A DNA stretch of 64,000 nt from Brevibacterium permense (lineage in GTDB: Bacteria > Actinomycetota > Actinomycetes > Actinomycetales > Brevibacteriaceae): positions 124,001 through 188,000 of the forward strand of contig NZ_JABSSX010000002.1 of assembly GCF_013280495.1 (NCBI RefSeq), given 5' to 3'. Position 1 is the stretch's first letter, and each line of letters starts with the position of its first letter. The position numbers and the translations under genes were made by a program. The notes under the pieces were generated by a model. It had not been told where the DNA came from. It ran no database searches and saw only the letters and a list, made by a program, of their open reading frames with translations. Below are positions 37,358-45,185 of this stretch, in pieces.

Positions 37358-38819
37358 GCAGGGCTGCGAGAGCTTCGTCGCTGGCCAGGGTGCCCTCGTC
37401 GTTCGCCTCTTCGGAGGAGAACGATCCGGTGGCCGGAGCGGCTTCGGCAGATCCGACGGCATCGGCTGCGGAGGCCTCGGCATCCGCTGCGATGGCCTTG
37501 GCGACCTGCTTCTTGTGCTCTTCCCAGCGTTCCTGAGCGGCGGCGTACTGCTGCTCCCAGGTCTCGCGCTGGGCCTCGTAGCCCTCGACCCATTCGTTGG
37601 TCTCGGGATCGAAGCCCTCGGGGTACTTGTAGTTGCCGTCCTCGTCGTACTCCTGCGGCATGCCGTACAGAGCGGGGTCGAGGAACTCTTCGGCCTCGGG
37701 GTCGACGCCTTCGTTCGCCTGCTTCAGCGACAGCGAGATGCGGCGGCGTTCGAGGTCGATGTCGATGACCTTGACGTAGATGGTCTCGTCGACCGAAACG
37801 ACCTGCTCGGGCAGATCCACGTGGCGCACGGCCAGCTCGGAGATGTGGACGAGGCCTTCGATGCCGTCTTCGACGCGCACGAATGCACCGAACGGAACGA
37901 GCTTGGTGACCTTGCCCGGCACGATCTGTCCGATGACGTGCGTGCGAGCGAAGTGCTGCCAAGGATCTTCCTGGGTGGCCTTGAGCGACAGCGAAACGCG
38001 CTCACGGTCCATGTCGACGTCGAGAACCTCGACGGTGACTTCGTCGCCCACGGTGACGACCTCACCCGGGTGATCGATGTGCTTCCAGGACAGTTCGGAG
38101 ACGTGGACGAGTCCGTCGACACCACCGAGGTCGACGAACGCACCGAAGTTGACGATGGAGGACACGACACCAGGACGGACCTGGCCCTTCTGCAGGGTCT
38201 GTAGGAAGTCGTGACGAACGGCCGACTGGGTCTGCTCGAGCCAGGCACGGCGCGACAGGACCACGTTGTTGCGGTTCTTGTCGAGCTCGATGATCTTGGC
38301 TTCGACCTGCTGGCCGATGTAGGGGGCGAGGTCGCGGACGCGGCGCATCTCGACGAGGGACGCGGGCAGGAAGCCGCGCAGTCCGATGTCGACGATCAGG
38401 CCGCCCTTGACAACCTCGATGACGGTGCCGGTGACAACGCCGTCGTCTTCCTTGATCTTCTCGATGTCGCCCCAGGCACGCTCGTACTGAGCGCGCTTCT
38501 TCGACAGCATGAGACGACCCTCTTTGTCTTCCTTCTGAAGAACGAGGGCTTCGATTTCGTCCCCGACCTCGACGACTTCGCCGGGATCGACATCGTGCTT
38601 GATGGAAAGCTCACGTGCGAGGATGACGCCTTCCGTCTTGTATCCGATGTCGACGAGGACTTCGTCACGGTCGACCTTGACGACTTCGCCCTCAACGATG
38701 TCGCCATCGTTGAAGTACTTGATGGTCTCATCGACGGCGGCGAGGAAATCCTCAGCGGTTCCGATGTCGTTGACAGCGACCTGCTTCGGCTGCACCGATT
38801 CCGGCGTGGTGGTGGTCAT
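37335..38819 (-). CDS. rpsA: 30S ribosomal protein S1
   Basis: A 494-residue protein with four S1 RNA-binding domains, the actinobacterial S1 layout. Repeats begin near [60 protein letters not shown] and [21 protein letters not shown] Glu/Ala-rich tail of about 130 residues follows. It binds mRNA at the ribosome and is essential in most bacteria. The ATG at 38819 begins [10 protein letters not shown]; the frame upstream is leader. A TTGACA promoter lies about 100 nt upstream. Confidence 0.97.
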   Translation of the reverse strand: MTTTTPESVQPKQVAVNDIGTAEDFLAAVDETIKYFNDGDIVEGEVVKVDRDEVLVDIGYKTEGVILARELSIKHDVDPGEVVEVGDEIEALVLQKEDKEGRLMLSKKRAQYERAWGDIEKIKEDDGVVTGTVIEVVKGGLIVDIGLRGFLPASLVEMRRVRDLAPYIGQQVEAKIIELDKNRNNVVLSRRAWLEQTQSAVRHDFLQTLQKGQVRPGVVSSIVNFGAFVDLGGVDGLVHVSELSWKHIDHPGEVVTVGDEVTVEVLDVDMDRERVSLSLKATQEDPWQHFARTHVIGQIVPGKVTKLVPFGAFVRVEDGIEGLVHISELAVRHVDLPEQVVSVDETIYVKVIDIDLERRRISLSLKQANEGVDPEAEEFLDPALYGMPQEYDEDGNYKYPEGFDPETNEWVEGYEAQRETWEQQYAAAQERWEEHKKQVAKAIAADAEASAADAVGSAEAAPATGSFSSEEANDEGTLASDEALAALREKLAGS

Positions 38820-38923
38820 ATAGGTAGGGACTCCGATGGAATATTGGTCCAGATCCGGTACCCTGGCGACAGGTCGTGTAAGTTGCCGCAAGAACCGAAT
38901 CCGGTCTCGATTGCGAATTTGGA

Positions 38924-38953
38924 CTTGTATGCACAGGCGCATACGGTTGTCAA
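38924..38953 (-). promoter_or_regulatory. rpsA promoter
   Basis: On the minus strand TTGACA (38953-38948), an 18-nt spacer and TACAAG (38929-38924) make the best sigma-70-type match I saw in the window. Transcription would start near 38917, giving a leader of about 97 nt. Confidence 0.7.
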
Positions 38954-39025
38954 TGCTAGCACCTTTTCGGGTGTGAATGCACGCCGAAGAGACGAATCAT
39001 CACCACCTGGGGCCACGGAGGAACC

Positions 39026-39865
39026 ATGAGCGAAGGAACTGACGGAGCCGAGGTCATCAGCGGTGGCTATCTCCCGATCGACGAAGAGGCTTCCGTCCGG
39101 GCCAATCGCAGCTATTGGGACAACTCTGCCGAGGAGTATCTCGCCGAACACGGCACGTTCCTCGGGGCTTCGGATTTCATCTGGTGTCCGGAAGGAATTC
39201 ACGAATCCGATGTGCGCCTCCTCGGCGATGTCGCCCGGAAGCAGGTTCTCGAGGTCGGCTGCGGTGCCGGTCAGTGCTCCCGGTGGCTGGCCGAGCAGGG
39301 CGCGATCACCACAGGCGTCGACGTCTCCGCCGGAATGCTCGAGCAGGCCTCGCGTCTGCAGCGCGAACATCCCCTGAGCGCCGAGGCGACTCCCCCGACG
39401 TTCCTCCTCGCCGATGCCCGACAGCTGCCATTCGCATCGAACAGCTTCGATCGCGCGTTCTCCTCCTACGGTGCCCTGCCCTTCGTCAAGGACGCCGAGG
39501 TCGTCTTCGCCGAGGTGGCCCGAGTGCTGCGCAACGGCGGACAGTGGGTCTTCTCGACGACTCACCCGATGCGGTGGATGTTCCCCGATGTTCCGGGTGA
39601 GGCCGGTCTGACGGTTGAGTACTCGTACTTCGATCGCACTCCGTACGTCGAGCTGTCCTCGGACGGTCAGCCGGTCTACGCCGAGCACCACCGGACGATG
39701 AGCGACTGGGTCCGTCTCCTCGTCGAAGCCGGCTTCACGATCGATTCGGTGACCGAACCCGAATGGCCCGAGGAGAATCGGACCGCTTGGGGCGGCTGGT
39801 CGCCGCTGCGCGGTGCGCTCATGCCCGGTACCGCGATCTTCTCCACCACCCTGACCAAGGACTGA
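39026..39865 (+). CDS. Class I SAM-dependent methyltransferase
   Basis: A 279-residue methyltransferase of the UbiE/Methyltransf_11 type. Motif I is VLEVGCGAGQCSRWLAEQG (about 74-92), followed by TTGVDVS and motif II/III segments ADARQLPFASNSFDRAFSSY and VARVLRNGGQWVFSTTHPM. GGAGGA precedes the ATG. The gene diverges from rpsA. The substrate cannot be read from the sequence; the THPMRWMF segment is typical of a broad actinobacterial group with unknown targets. Confidence 0.9.
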   Translation: MSEGTDGAEVISGGYLPIDEEASVRANRSYWDNSAEEYLAEHGTFLGASDFIWCPEGIHESDVRLLGDVARKQVLEVGCGAGQCSRWLAEQGAITTGVDVSAGMLEQASRLQREHPLSAEATPPTFLLADARQLPFASNSFDRAFSSYGALPFVKDAEVVFAEVARVLRNGGQWVFSTTHPMRWMFPDVPGEAGLTVEYSYFDRTPYVELSSDGQPVYAEHHRTMSDWVRLLVEAGFTIDSVTEPEWPEENRTAWGGWSPLRGALMPGTAIFSTTLTKD

Positions 39866-39937
39866 GGTCGCCGTCAGCGGACCCAGCTGAACTCCCCCGA
39901 CCGCGCCCCTGTGGACCCTGGCATTGGACCGGCTGGC

Positions 39938-40255
39938 GCTCTCGTTCAACCGCAATCGCACTTTGCAATCGGTAGGCGCCGCGAAAAGCGCGCTGTCACT
40001 GGAACGAGCGTGCACGATAGCGTCTTCTGAGCCGACCCTTGAACGAGGAGGCGCGAATCGCCTGCGGCTATCGCTGTGCCGCCTTTCGGCACCCGGCGTC
40101 CCCATTCGAGCCGTCCTCGCCCCGCGCAACTCAGCCGACGCACTCTCGTTCAAGCGCTAGCGCGGATGTCGTGTGGTACAAGTCGCGCAATCTGCGGGGA
40201 CGCTTGAACGAGCGCTGGCGAGACCGCTTTCTGCGCTAGCGCTTGAACGAGAGCG
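39938..40255. repeat. Cluster of TTGAACGAG repeats with a 21-bp inverted pair
   Basis: This is the main part of the 409-bp gap between the convergent methyltransferase and polA genes (39866-40274), which holds no convincing gene. TTGAACGAG or its complement occurs at 39941-39949, 40039-40047, 40145-40153, 40204-40212 and 40243-40251, with a near match (TGGAACGAG) at 39999-40007. The stretches 40143-40163 and 40233-40253 are perfect 21-bp inverted repeats 69 nt apart. The element could be a degraded repeat family or a protein-binding array. Confidence 0.75.
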
Positions 40256-40274
40256 GCAGGTCAGCGGGCAGAGG

Positions 40275-42938
40275 TCAGTGGGCGGCTGCGTGCCAGGAGC
40301 GGCCAGTGCCGACGTTGACGTCCAGAGGCACATCGAGTTCGAAGGCCGAACCCATTTCCTCCATGACGATCGTCTTCACCTCATCGATCTCGTCCGGACG
40401 GACGTCGACGATGATCTCGTCATGGACCTGCAGCAGCATCGGCGAGCGGAGACCGTCCAGACGGGCGGCCACCTTGAGCATGGCGATCTTCATGATGTCG
40501 GCTGCCGAACCCTGGATCGGAGCATTGAGTGCGGCGCGTTCGGCCATGTCCCGCAGCTGCCGACGGTCGCTGTGCAGCGCCGGCAGATAACGACGACGGC
40601 CCATGATGGTCTCCGTGAACCCCTTAGCGCGAGCCTGCTCGACGATGTCGTCGAGGTAGTCCTTGACCGCACCGAAGCGTTCGAAGTACTGATCCATCAG
40701 CCCCTTGGCTTCATCGACGCCGATCGCCAGCTGCCGGGAGAGGCCGTATGCGGAGAGACCGTAGACCAACCCGTAGGACATGGCCTTGACCTTCGAACGC
40801 ATCTCCGAGTCCACCTCGTCGATGCCGACTCCGAAGACCTTCGAGCCGACATAGGAGTGGAGATCCTCGCCGTCCTTGAACGCCTGGATGAGCGCGGCAT
40901 CGCCGGACAGATGCGCCATGATCCGCATTTCGATCTGCGAATAGTCGGCGGTGAGCAGAGTCCCCTCAGCCACCTCGGGATCGGCGACGAAGATCTCTCG
41001 GATGCGCCGACCTGATTCGGTTCGCACGGGAATGTTCTGCAGGTTCGGGTCCAGGGACGAGAGCCGTCCGGTGGCGGCCACGGTCTGCTGGTAGGTGGTG
41101 TGGATGCGGCCGTCGTCGGCAACTGTCTTGAGCAGACCGACGACGGTCTGCTTGAGCTTCGTCGAATCCCGGTAGGCCAGCAGGTGCTGGAGGAAGGGGT
41201 GTTCGGTCTTGACGAACAGTTCGGCCAGGGCGTCCGCATCGGTCGTATAGCCGGTCTTCGTCCGCTTGGTCTTGGGCATATCGAGTTCGTCGAAGAGCAC
41301 GGTCTGCAGCTGTTTGGGAGAACCGAGGTTCACCTCGTGGCCGATCGCGTCATAGGCCTCCTGCGCACTGGCTTCGGCCTGTTTCGTGAATTCGTCGATG
41401 AGGTTCGACAGTCCGGTCTTGTCGACGGCGATCCCGGTCGCTTCCATGCGCGCGAGCACGGGCACCAGCGGCAGTTCGATCTCGCGGTACACCTGCGTCA
41501 TGTTCGCGTCCTCGACGGCCTTCGCGAGCACCTCGTGGACCTCGAGCAGGGCGGCGGCACGTTGGCCGTGCGTGGTCGCCGCGGCATCGGAGTCGAGGTC
41601 GAGGGCCAGCTGTCCTGTATCGGCCTCGGGTTCGCTGAGATCGATTCCGGCGCGGTCGGCGGCGATCTGACCGAGTTCGTAGGACCGGGCATCGGGAACG
41701 AGGAGGTAGGCGGCCAGGGCCGTGTCCCCGGCGACATCCGTCACGGACAGTCCCATCGACTCCCACGCTTTGATCTGTAGCTTCGAGCTATGGAGGATGA
41801 GCGAATGTCCGCCCAGGGCGGAACCGAGCGCGCCGACGGCCTTCTGCCCTGCCTCGGCGAGGTCGACGACCCAGGCCTGGCCGGGTTCGGCGGAGACCGC
41901 CAGGGTCCGTGCCTGACCGTGGCCGAGTTCGAAGGAGGCGTCGGAATCAAGCCCCAGCACATCGTGGTCGGCGATCTTCGTCAGCAGAGTGTCGATGTCG
42001 ACGGTCTCGATGTTCGTCTCGCGTGTCGGTGCCGGCTCGGACTCGGCTCCGGCCTCGGGGAAGATCGCGGCCAGACGTTTGCCGAGGGCCTGGAACTCAA
42101 GTTGGTCGAACAGGCTCGACAGCTCGGCGGGGTCGCCTTCGCCCCAGGCCAGGTCGTCGAACTCCAGTCCCAAGTCGACGTCGTCGAGGAGGCGGTTGAG
42201 TCGGTAGTTCCGCTCCACCTCGCTGATATGGTCGCGCAGCTTCTCACCGACTTTGCCGCCGATCTTGTCGGCATTGGTTAACACCCCGGGCAGATCGCCG
42301 TGTGCGGTGAGCCATTTCGCGGCGGTCTTGTCACCGACTCCGGGCACGCCGGGCAGATTGTCGGCCTTCTCACCGACGAGTGCGGCCAGCCCCCGGTAGT
42401 TCGCGGGGCTCACCCCGTACTTCTCCTCGACCGCGGCCGGCGTCATCCGGTTGAGGTCGCTGACTCCGCGTTTCGGGTAGAGGATCGTCACCCGGTCGGA
42501 GGCGAGTTGGAACGAATCCTTGTCTCCGCTCATCACCTCGACGAACGAGCCGGCCTCGGTGCCCATCTTCGCCATCGTCGCCAGAGCATCATCGGCCTCG
42601 AACCCCTCCTTCGTCACCACCCGGATGCCCATCGCCGTGACGATGTCCTTGATGAGGTCGATCTGCGGGTGGAACTCGGGCGGAGTCTTCGCCCGTCCGG
42701 CCTTGTACTCGGGGTATTCCTCGAGGCGGAACGTCTGGCGTCCGAGGTCGAAGGCCACGGCCACGTGGCTGGGCTGTTCGTCGCGGAGGACGTTGATGAG
42801 CATCGAGATGAAGCCGTAGATGGCGTTCGTCGTCTGCCCCGTGCTGGTGGAGAAGTTCTCCACGGGCAGCGCATGGAAGGCCCGGTACGCCAGGGAGTGT
42901 CCGTCGATGAGCAGGAGGGATTCGTTTGAGTGACTCAC
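40275..42938 (-). CDS. polA: DNA polymerase I
   Basis: An 887-residue family A polymerase for repair and Okazaki-fragment processing. Residues 1-300 are the 5' nuclease (LLIDGHSLAYRAF; GVPGVGDKTAAKW). The middle domain has the fold of a 3'-5' exonuclease but lacks the D-x-E motif (it reads GLDSDASF near 329-335), so proofreading is probably absent. The polymerase has DYSQIEMRIMAH and QVHDEIIVDV. The GTG at 42938 lies 7 nt after a TAGGCT box, so it may be leaderless; a longer frame upstream lacks homology. Confidence 0.96.
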   Translation of the reverse strand: MSHSNESLLLIDGHSLAYRAFHALPVENFSTSTGQTTNAIYGFISMLINVLRDEQPSHVAVAFDLGRQTFRLEEYPEYKAGRAKTPPEFHPQIDLIKDIVTAMGIRVVTKEGFEADDALATMAKMGTEAGSFVEVMSGDKDSFQLASDRVTILYPKRGVSDLNRMTPAAVEEKYGVSPANYRGLAALVGEKADNLPGVPGVGDKTAAKWLTAHGDLPGVLTNADKIGGKVGEKLRDHISEVERNYRLNRLLDDVDLGLEFDDLAWGEGDPAELSSLFDQLEFQALGKRLAAIFPEAGAESEPAPTRETNIETVDIDTLLTKIADHDVLGLDSDASFELGHGQARTLAVSAEPGQAWVVDLAEAGQKAVGALGSALGGHSLILHSSKLQIKAWESMGLSVTDVAGDTALAAYLLVPDARSYELGQIAADRAGIDLSEPEADTGQLALDLDSDAAATTHGQRAAALLEVHEVLAKAVEDANMTQVYREIELPLVPVLARMEATGIAVDKTGLSNLIDEFTKQAEASAQEAYDAIGHEVNLGSPKQLQTVLFDELDMPKTKRTKTGYTTDADALAELFVKTEHPFLQHLLAYRDSTKLKQTVVGLLKTVADDGRIHTTYQQTVAATGRLSSLDPNLQNIPVRTESGRRIREIFVADPEVAEGTLLTADYSQIEMRIMAHLSGDAALIQAFKDGEDLHSYVGSKVFGVGIDEVDSEMRSKVKAMSYGLVYGLSAYGLSRQLAIGVDEAKGLMDQYFERFGAVKDYLDDIVEQARAKGFTETIMGRRRYLPALHSDRRQLRDMAERAALNAPIQGSAADIMKIAMLKVAARLDGLRSPMLLQVHDEIIVDVRPDEIDEVKTIVMEEMGSAFELDVPLDVNVGTGRSWHAAAH

Positions 42939-42945
42939 ATGGCAT

Positions 42946-42951
42946 AGCCTA
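42946..42951 (-). promoter_or_regulatory. -10 box for leaderless polA
   Basis: TAGGCT on the minus strand ends 7 nt before the GTG of polA. No ribosome binding site is visible between them. Confidence 0.5.
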
Positions 42952-42980
42952 GCGTTCGAAGCTGACTTGAAGGAGAACCG

Positions 42981-43442
42981 ATGTTGCGTCCCGACGTGTC
43001 CCTGACCGCTCACACCTCCCCTGAGGAGATCGACACGCTGCTCGGGCAGCTTCGCTCGCCGGGGTCAGGGGGTGAGCTGGCCGAGAGGATGGGAATCGAG
43101 TTCGTCGAGCTCGCCCACGATCATGTCGTGGCCACAGCTCCGGTCGTCGGCAACCGGCAGCCGATGGGTCTCTTCCACGGAGGCGGCCACGTCGTTCTGG
43201 CCGAATCCCTGGCCTCGATGCATTCGTATCTGCTCTCCGGCGGTAAGAACGTCGTCGGGGTCGATCTCAACGCCACTCACCTGCGTGCCGCGCGAGAGGG
43301 CGTGGTGACCGGTCGCGCCGAGGTGCTCCACCAGGGACGCACGATCGTCTCCCATGAGGTGAAGATGACCGACGAGGCGGGGCGCCTGCTCTCGATCGTG
43401 CGGATCACGAATATGATCCTGAAGACCGAGCCGAAGGGCTGA
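42981..43442 (+). CDS. Hotdog-fold thioesterase (PaaI/DUF4442 type)
   Basis: A 153-residue single hotdog-domain protein. The central helix carries MGLFHGGGHVVLAESLAS, the HGG motif typical of PaaI/EntH-type acyl-CoA thioesterases, followed by VVGVDLNATHLRAAREG and a strand-rich C terminus. GAAGGAG precedes the ATG. It diverges from polA. It probably hydrolyses an acyl- or aryl-CoA thioester; the substrate is unknown. In Mycobacterium a thioesterase is also found between polA and the ANTAR regulator. Confidence 0.9.
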   Translation: MLRPDVSLTAHTSPEEIDTLLGQLRSPGSGGELAERMGIEFVELAHDHVVATAPVVGNRQPMGLFHGGGHVVLAESLASMHSYLLSGGKNVVGVDLNATHLRAAREGVVTGRAEVLHQGRTIVSHEVKMTDEAGRLLSIVRITNMILKTEPKG

Positions 43443-43480
43443 GGCACGGCTCCTCCTCGGCGAAAGTCCACAGCGAAAGC

Positions 43481-43520
43481 AGAGGGCCGGCGAATCCATC
43501 TCGGGATTCGCCGGCCCTCT
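43481..43520. terminator. Terminator between thioesterase and pdtaR
   Basis: A perfect 17-bp stem pairs 43481-43497 with 43504-43520 around a 6-nt loop. It lies between convergent genes and can act on both strands. Confidence 0.85.
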
Positions 43521-43559
43521 CGGGTTCCGGATCCGGACCGTGACCGGTCCGGGAGGTGA

Positions 43560-44180
43560 TTACTTCTTCGTGCCGATCTGCTTGAGCACGGTCTCAGCGA
43601 CCTCGCGCATCGTCAGGCGACGGTCCATCGAGGTCTTCTGGATCCAGCGGAATGCTTCGGGCTCGCTCAGACCCATGGAGGTCTGCAGCAGGCTCTTGGC
43701 GCGCTCGACGAGCTTGCGGGTCTCGAAGCGTTCGGTGAGGTCGGAGATCTCGGACTCGAGCGAGCTGATCTCGGCATGACGCGAGAGCGCGATCTCCAGG
43801 GCTGGGATGAGGTCGGCCGAGGTGAACGGCTTGACGACATAGGCCATGGCACCCGCATCGCGGGCCCGCTCGACGAGCTCCTTCTGCGAGAAGGCAGTGA
43901 GCAGCACCACGGGGGCGATGCGGGCCCTGGCGATGCGCTCGGCGGCGGAGATTCCGTCGAGGATGGGCATCTTGATGTCCATGACGACGATGTCCGGGCG
44001 CAGCTCCTCCGCCAGGCGGATGGCGGATTCGCCGTCCGCAGCTTCACCGACGACGTCATAGCCGACTTCGCGGAGCATTTCTACGATATCGAGACGAATC
44101 ACGGCCTCGTCTTCGGCCACGACTACGCGGCGGACCGGCACGGACTCATCTGAAGTTGATTCTTCGCTGTTTGAAAGCAC
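43560..44180 (-). CDS. pdtaR: PdtaR-type response regulator with ANTAR domain
   Basis: A 206-residue regulator. The receiver domain (17-135) has the acidic pair E23-D24, the phosphorylation site D68 in VVMDIKMP, a threonine in VVLLTAFS and the lysine in YVVKPF. The ANTAR domain (about 145-200, ETRKLVERAKSLLQTSMG...TMREVAETVL) binds RNA hairpins and prevents termination. It resembles Mycobacterium PdtaR, which is controlled by the kinase PdtaS; no kinase gene lies in this window. The GTG at 44180 is 6 nt after TAGACT and is probably leaderless. Confidence 0.93.
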   Translation of the reverse strand: MLSNSEESTSDESVPVRRVVVAEDEAVIRLDIVEMLREVGYDVVGEAADGESAIRLAEELRPDIVVMDIKMPILDGISAAERIARARIAPVVLLTAFSQKELVERARDAGAMAYVVKPFTSADLIPALEIALSRHAEISSLESEISDLTERFETRKLVERAKSLLQTSMGLSEPEAFRWIQKTSMDRRLTMREVAETVLKQIGTKK

Positions 44181-44186
44181 GGCACC

Positions 44187-44192
44187 AGTCTA
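44187..44192 (-). promoter_or_regulatory. -10 box for leaderless pdtaR
   Basis: TAGACT on the minus strand ends 6 nt before the GTG start of the regulator gene. Confidence 0.5.
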
Positions 44193-44297
44193 GACCAGGC
44201 GCTCAGCGTCATGGCCAACGGACCCGGAAGTTTATTCTGTGAGGGTGGCCACGGGCGGTGACGGTGGCCACCGGAGGGCATCCTCGGCGGGTGGCGA

Positions 44298-44328
44298 TTG
44301 TGCAATCGGTCCGCGCGCGCAGTAGAAT
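44298..44328 (+). promoter_or_regulatory. Promoter of tRNA-Leu
   Basis: TAGAAT at 44323-44328 with GTGCAA at 44300-44305 (17-nt spacer) or TTGTGC at 44298-44303 (19 nt) would start transcription near 44335, about 38 nt before the tRNA. Confidence 0.5.
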
Positions 44329-44372
44329 CGTTCCCGTTGCACAGGCGGTCCTGAAAGGACAGCTCGTAACGA

Positions 44373-44454
44373 GCCGGATTGGCGGAATCGGTAGACGCGG
44401 TGCACTCAAAATGCATTGTCGAAAGACGTGCGGGTTCGAGTCCCGCATCCGGTA
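44373..44454 (+). tRNA. tRNA-Leu (anticodon CAA)
   Basis: The acceptor stem pairs GCCGGAT (44373-44379) with ATCCGGT (44447-44453). The anticodon stem GTGCA/TGCAT (44400-44404/44412-44416) holds the loop CTCAAAA, so the anticodon is CAA at 44407-44409 and reads UUG. The class II variable arm is a short GTC-GAAA-GAC stem, and the T arm is GCGGG-TTCGAGT-CCCGC. CCA is not encoded. Confidence 0.95.
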
Positions 44455-44459
44455 CAGAC

Positions 44460-44495
44460 GAAGGCACTGTCGAACGTGATGTCGACAGTGCCTTC
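44460..44495 (+). terminator. Terminator of tRNA-Leu
   Basis: A perfect 14-bp stem pairs 44460-44473 with 44482-44495, followed by TGCATTTCC. It starts 5 nt after the tRNA 3' end. Positions 44496-44594 hold no further feature that I can support. Confidence 0.85.
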
Positions 44496-44594
44496 TGCAT
44501 TTCCCCGGGTGACGGCGGCTCCAACTCCCGAATCCAGGTCGCAATCGGACATTTCGTGCGGCGGAATGTATCCGATGGTGACCTGGATTTGCCC

Positions 44595-45185
44595 TCAGAG
44601 AGATGGTGGCGGGTTCAGTTCAAGCGAAATCACTGGCCTGCGCGCAGGTCGAGGGAGTACAGCAGCGTGTCGTATCGCTTCTCCCCCACCGCCACGAAGT
44701 CCGGGAGTCGTCCGTATGAAGCCGAGGGATTCATAGAGACCGATGGCGGCCGCATTGTCCCCACCCAGGTCGAGAGTGACCACTTCCGTGCCGTGATGAC
44801 GTGCCGCCCGAATGAGCGCCTCCATCAGCTTCCTGCCCGCGCCCTGACCTTGAGCGTCCGGGGCGACGGCCACCTTTTCGATGTCGACATGGGGGCGGAA
44901 CGTCGGGCGAGCGTACCGATTCCAGTACGCGAAGCCGGTGATCTCGGTTCCGGTGCGAGCGATTGCGGCAGCGGAATCCCCGCTGTCAGTGCCCGCAGCC
45001 AGGCAGCCGACGAGATCCGCGATCTCCTCGACAGACGGAGCTGAGACCCAACCGAGAGCGGCACCTGCATCGACGAGGCGGCCGAGCAGCGATGTCACGT
45101 GCAGGACATCGTGCTCGGCCACCCCCTCGGCTGGGAGAAGATCAACTGTGACTGCGGACGTCCTCGGTGCGGGTCTCGTCGACAT
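44595..45185 (-). CDS. GNAT-family N-acetyltransferase
   Basis: A 196-residue acetyltransferase. The acetyl-CoA motif A is VAVAPDAQGQGAGRKLMEAL (pattern Q-G-Q-G-A-G) and motif B includes NAAAIGLYESLGF. The ATG at 45185 is chosen because GAGGAGG lies 7 nt ahead of it; it overlaps the last 44 nt of the upstream symporter gene in another frame. A GTG at 45122 would avoid the overlap but has a poor ribosome binding site. The acceptor substrate is unknown. The likely cotranscription with the symporter may mean a shared amino acid or dicarboxylate theme. Confidence 0.85.
   Translation of the reverse strand: MSTRPAPRTSAVTVDLLPAEGVAEHDVLHVTSLLGRLVDAGAALGWVSAPSVEEIADLVGCLAAGTDSGDSAAAIARTGTEITGFAYWNRYARPTFRPHVDIEKVAVAPDAQGQGAGRKLMEALIRAARHHGTEVVTLDLGGDNAAAIGLYESLGFIRTTPGLRGGGGEAIRHAAVLPRPARRPVISLELNPPPSL

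Noticed and set aside
39946..40239. Short open frames on both strands in the gap before polA
   Set aside because: They run through the TTGAACGAG repeats, have no ribosome binding site and show repeat-driven, Arg-rich composition.
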